Assembly (NCBI GenBank): GCA_024641805.1
Contig: JAHECJ010000094.1
Span: forward strand, 1-7,485
From: Desulfococcus sp.
Lineage (GTDB): Bacteria > Desulfobacterota > Desulfobacteria > Desulfobacterales > Desulfosalsimonadaceae
DNA length: 7,485 nt
Reading direction: 5' to 3'
Shown here: positions 7,283 through 7,485 of the stretch, one piece after another
Numbering within the stretch: the stretch's first letter is position 1
Layout: each line of letters opens with the position of its first letter
Position numbers and translations under genes: made by a program
Notes under the pieces: model-generated
What the model was told of the DNA's origin: nothing
Database searches by the model: none
Seen by the model: only the letters and a program-made list of their open reading frames with translations

Positions 7283-7407
7283 TGGCATCATTAAAAGTCC
7301 CATCTGCTGCGTTGTAGCGAATTTTCAGTCACTGAAGATGCGACTTGTATAATTTCGTGCCTGAAAAACCGCTACGCCTTGTATATGGAACTTTTAACTT
7401 AGCCATC
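7281..7407. repeat. 127-bp imperfect inverted-repeat element (MITE-like or REP-like)
   Basis: The left arm (7281-7328) and right arm (7361-7407) are imperfect inverted repeats around a 32-base centre. The left arm starts GATGGC, four variable bases, TTAAAAGTCCCAT; the complement of the right arm starts GATGGC, four variable bases, TTAAAAGTTCCAT. Further inside, both arms share GTAGCG, two variable bases, TTTTCAG. The centre also holds TTCAGT-C-ACTGAA (7325-7337), and CGACTTGTATA (7341-7351) is repeated with one change at 7375-7385. No protein is encoded. The layout fits a non-autonomous mobile element or a palindromic intergenic repeat. As RNA it would fold into a long hairpin that could end or protect the transcript of the gene before it, though no T-tract follows directly. 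Confidence 0.75.
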
Positions 7408-7409
7408 GT

Positions 7410-7438
7410 TTGGGTATTTTTCAGGACTATCATATAAA
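7410..7438 (+). promoter_or_regulatory. Possible promoter for the gene starting at 7471
   Basis: TTGGGT (7410-7415) is followed after 17 bases by TATAAA (7433-7438, five of six against TATAAT). The -35 matches only three of six bases. It lies immediately after the inverted-repeat element, so if it is real the next gene is transcribed separately from the SagB-like gene. Confidence 0.3.
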
Positions 7439-7470
7439 ATTATTAACGGTAATTGTTCTGGAGACAATGG

Positions 7471-7485
7471 ATGCGTAACCATGAA
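7471..7485 (+). CDS. Start of an unidentified gene, cut by the window end
   Basis: GGAG at 7460-7463 is followed after seven bases by ATG at 7471, and the frame stays open for five codons (Met-Arg-Asn-His-Glu) to the edge. The spacing is ideal for translation initiation. Another ATG four bases upstream (7467) meets a stop after three codons. Too little is visible to suggest a function. Confidence 0.5.

Noticed and set aside
7467..7478. ATG at 7467 as the start of the last gene
   Set aside because: The frame reads three codons and stops at TAA. The ATG at 7471 has better spacing from GGAG and remains open.

Overview
The window looks like a chromosomal segment from an anaerobic or facultatively anaerobic Gram-negative bacterium. 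The gene content (quinone-linked anaerobic glycerol-3-phosphate dehydrogenase, a COG1033-type RND exporter, a stand-alone SagB-like double nitroreductase) and the style of the intergenic repeat would fit a Desulfobacterota/Desulfobacterales-type genome. That assignment is an inference from protein style and not from any search. There is no rRNA or tRNA, and I see no CRISPR array, integrase or transposase.

Layout. Minus strand, read right to left: an RND/MMPL-type transporter (5477-3129), then glpA (2942-1371, TTG start), then glpB (1331-39). The downstream neighbour expected from the glpABC order, glpC, would lie beyond position 1 and is not visible. A 186-base, partly AT-rich gap between the transporter and glpA holds a nested dyad and a possible promoter, so glpAB may be its own transcription unit. 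Plus strand: a two-domain SagB/ThcOx-family flavin oxidoreductase (5732-7282), then a 127-bp imperfect inverted-repeat element (7281-7407) whose first bases supply part of that gene's stop codon, then a promoter-like stretch and the first five codons of another gene (from 7471) with a good ribosome binding site.

The transporter and the oxidoreductase are divergently transcribed from a 254-base region (5478-5731). It holds a recognisable sigma70-like promoter for each direction and, in the transporter leader, a GC-rich segment that can fold in two competing ways.

Function. GlpA and GlpB form the flavin-containing catalytic part of anaerobic sn-glycerol-3-phosphate dehydrogenase, feeding electrons from glycerol-3-phosphate towards the quinone pool. 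The exporter and the SagB-like protein have no assigned substrate. SagB proteins make azolines into azoles in peptide natural-product clusters, but no YcaO-type cyclodehydratase or precursor peptide is visible here, so that role is not supported. The items most worth a second look are the inverted-repeat element, the transporter leader, the split cofactor motifs of the SagB-like protein, and the corrected glpA start.
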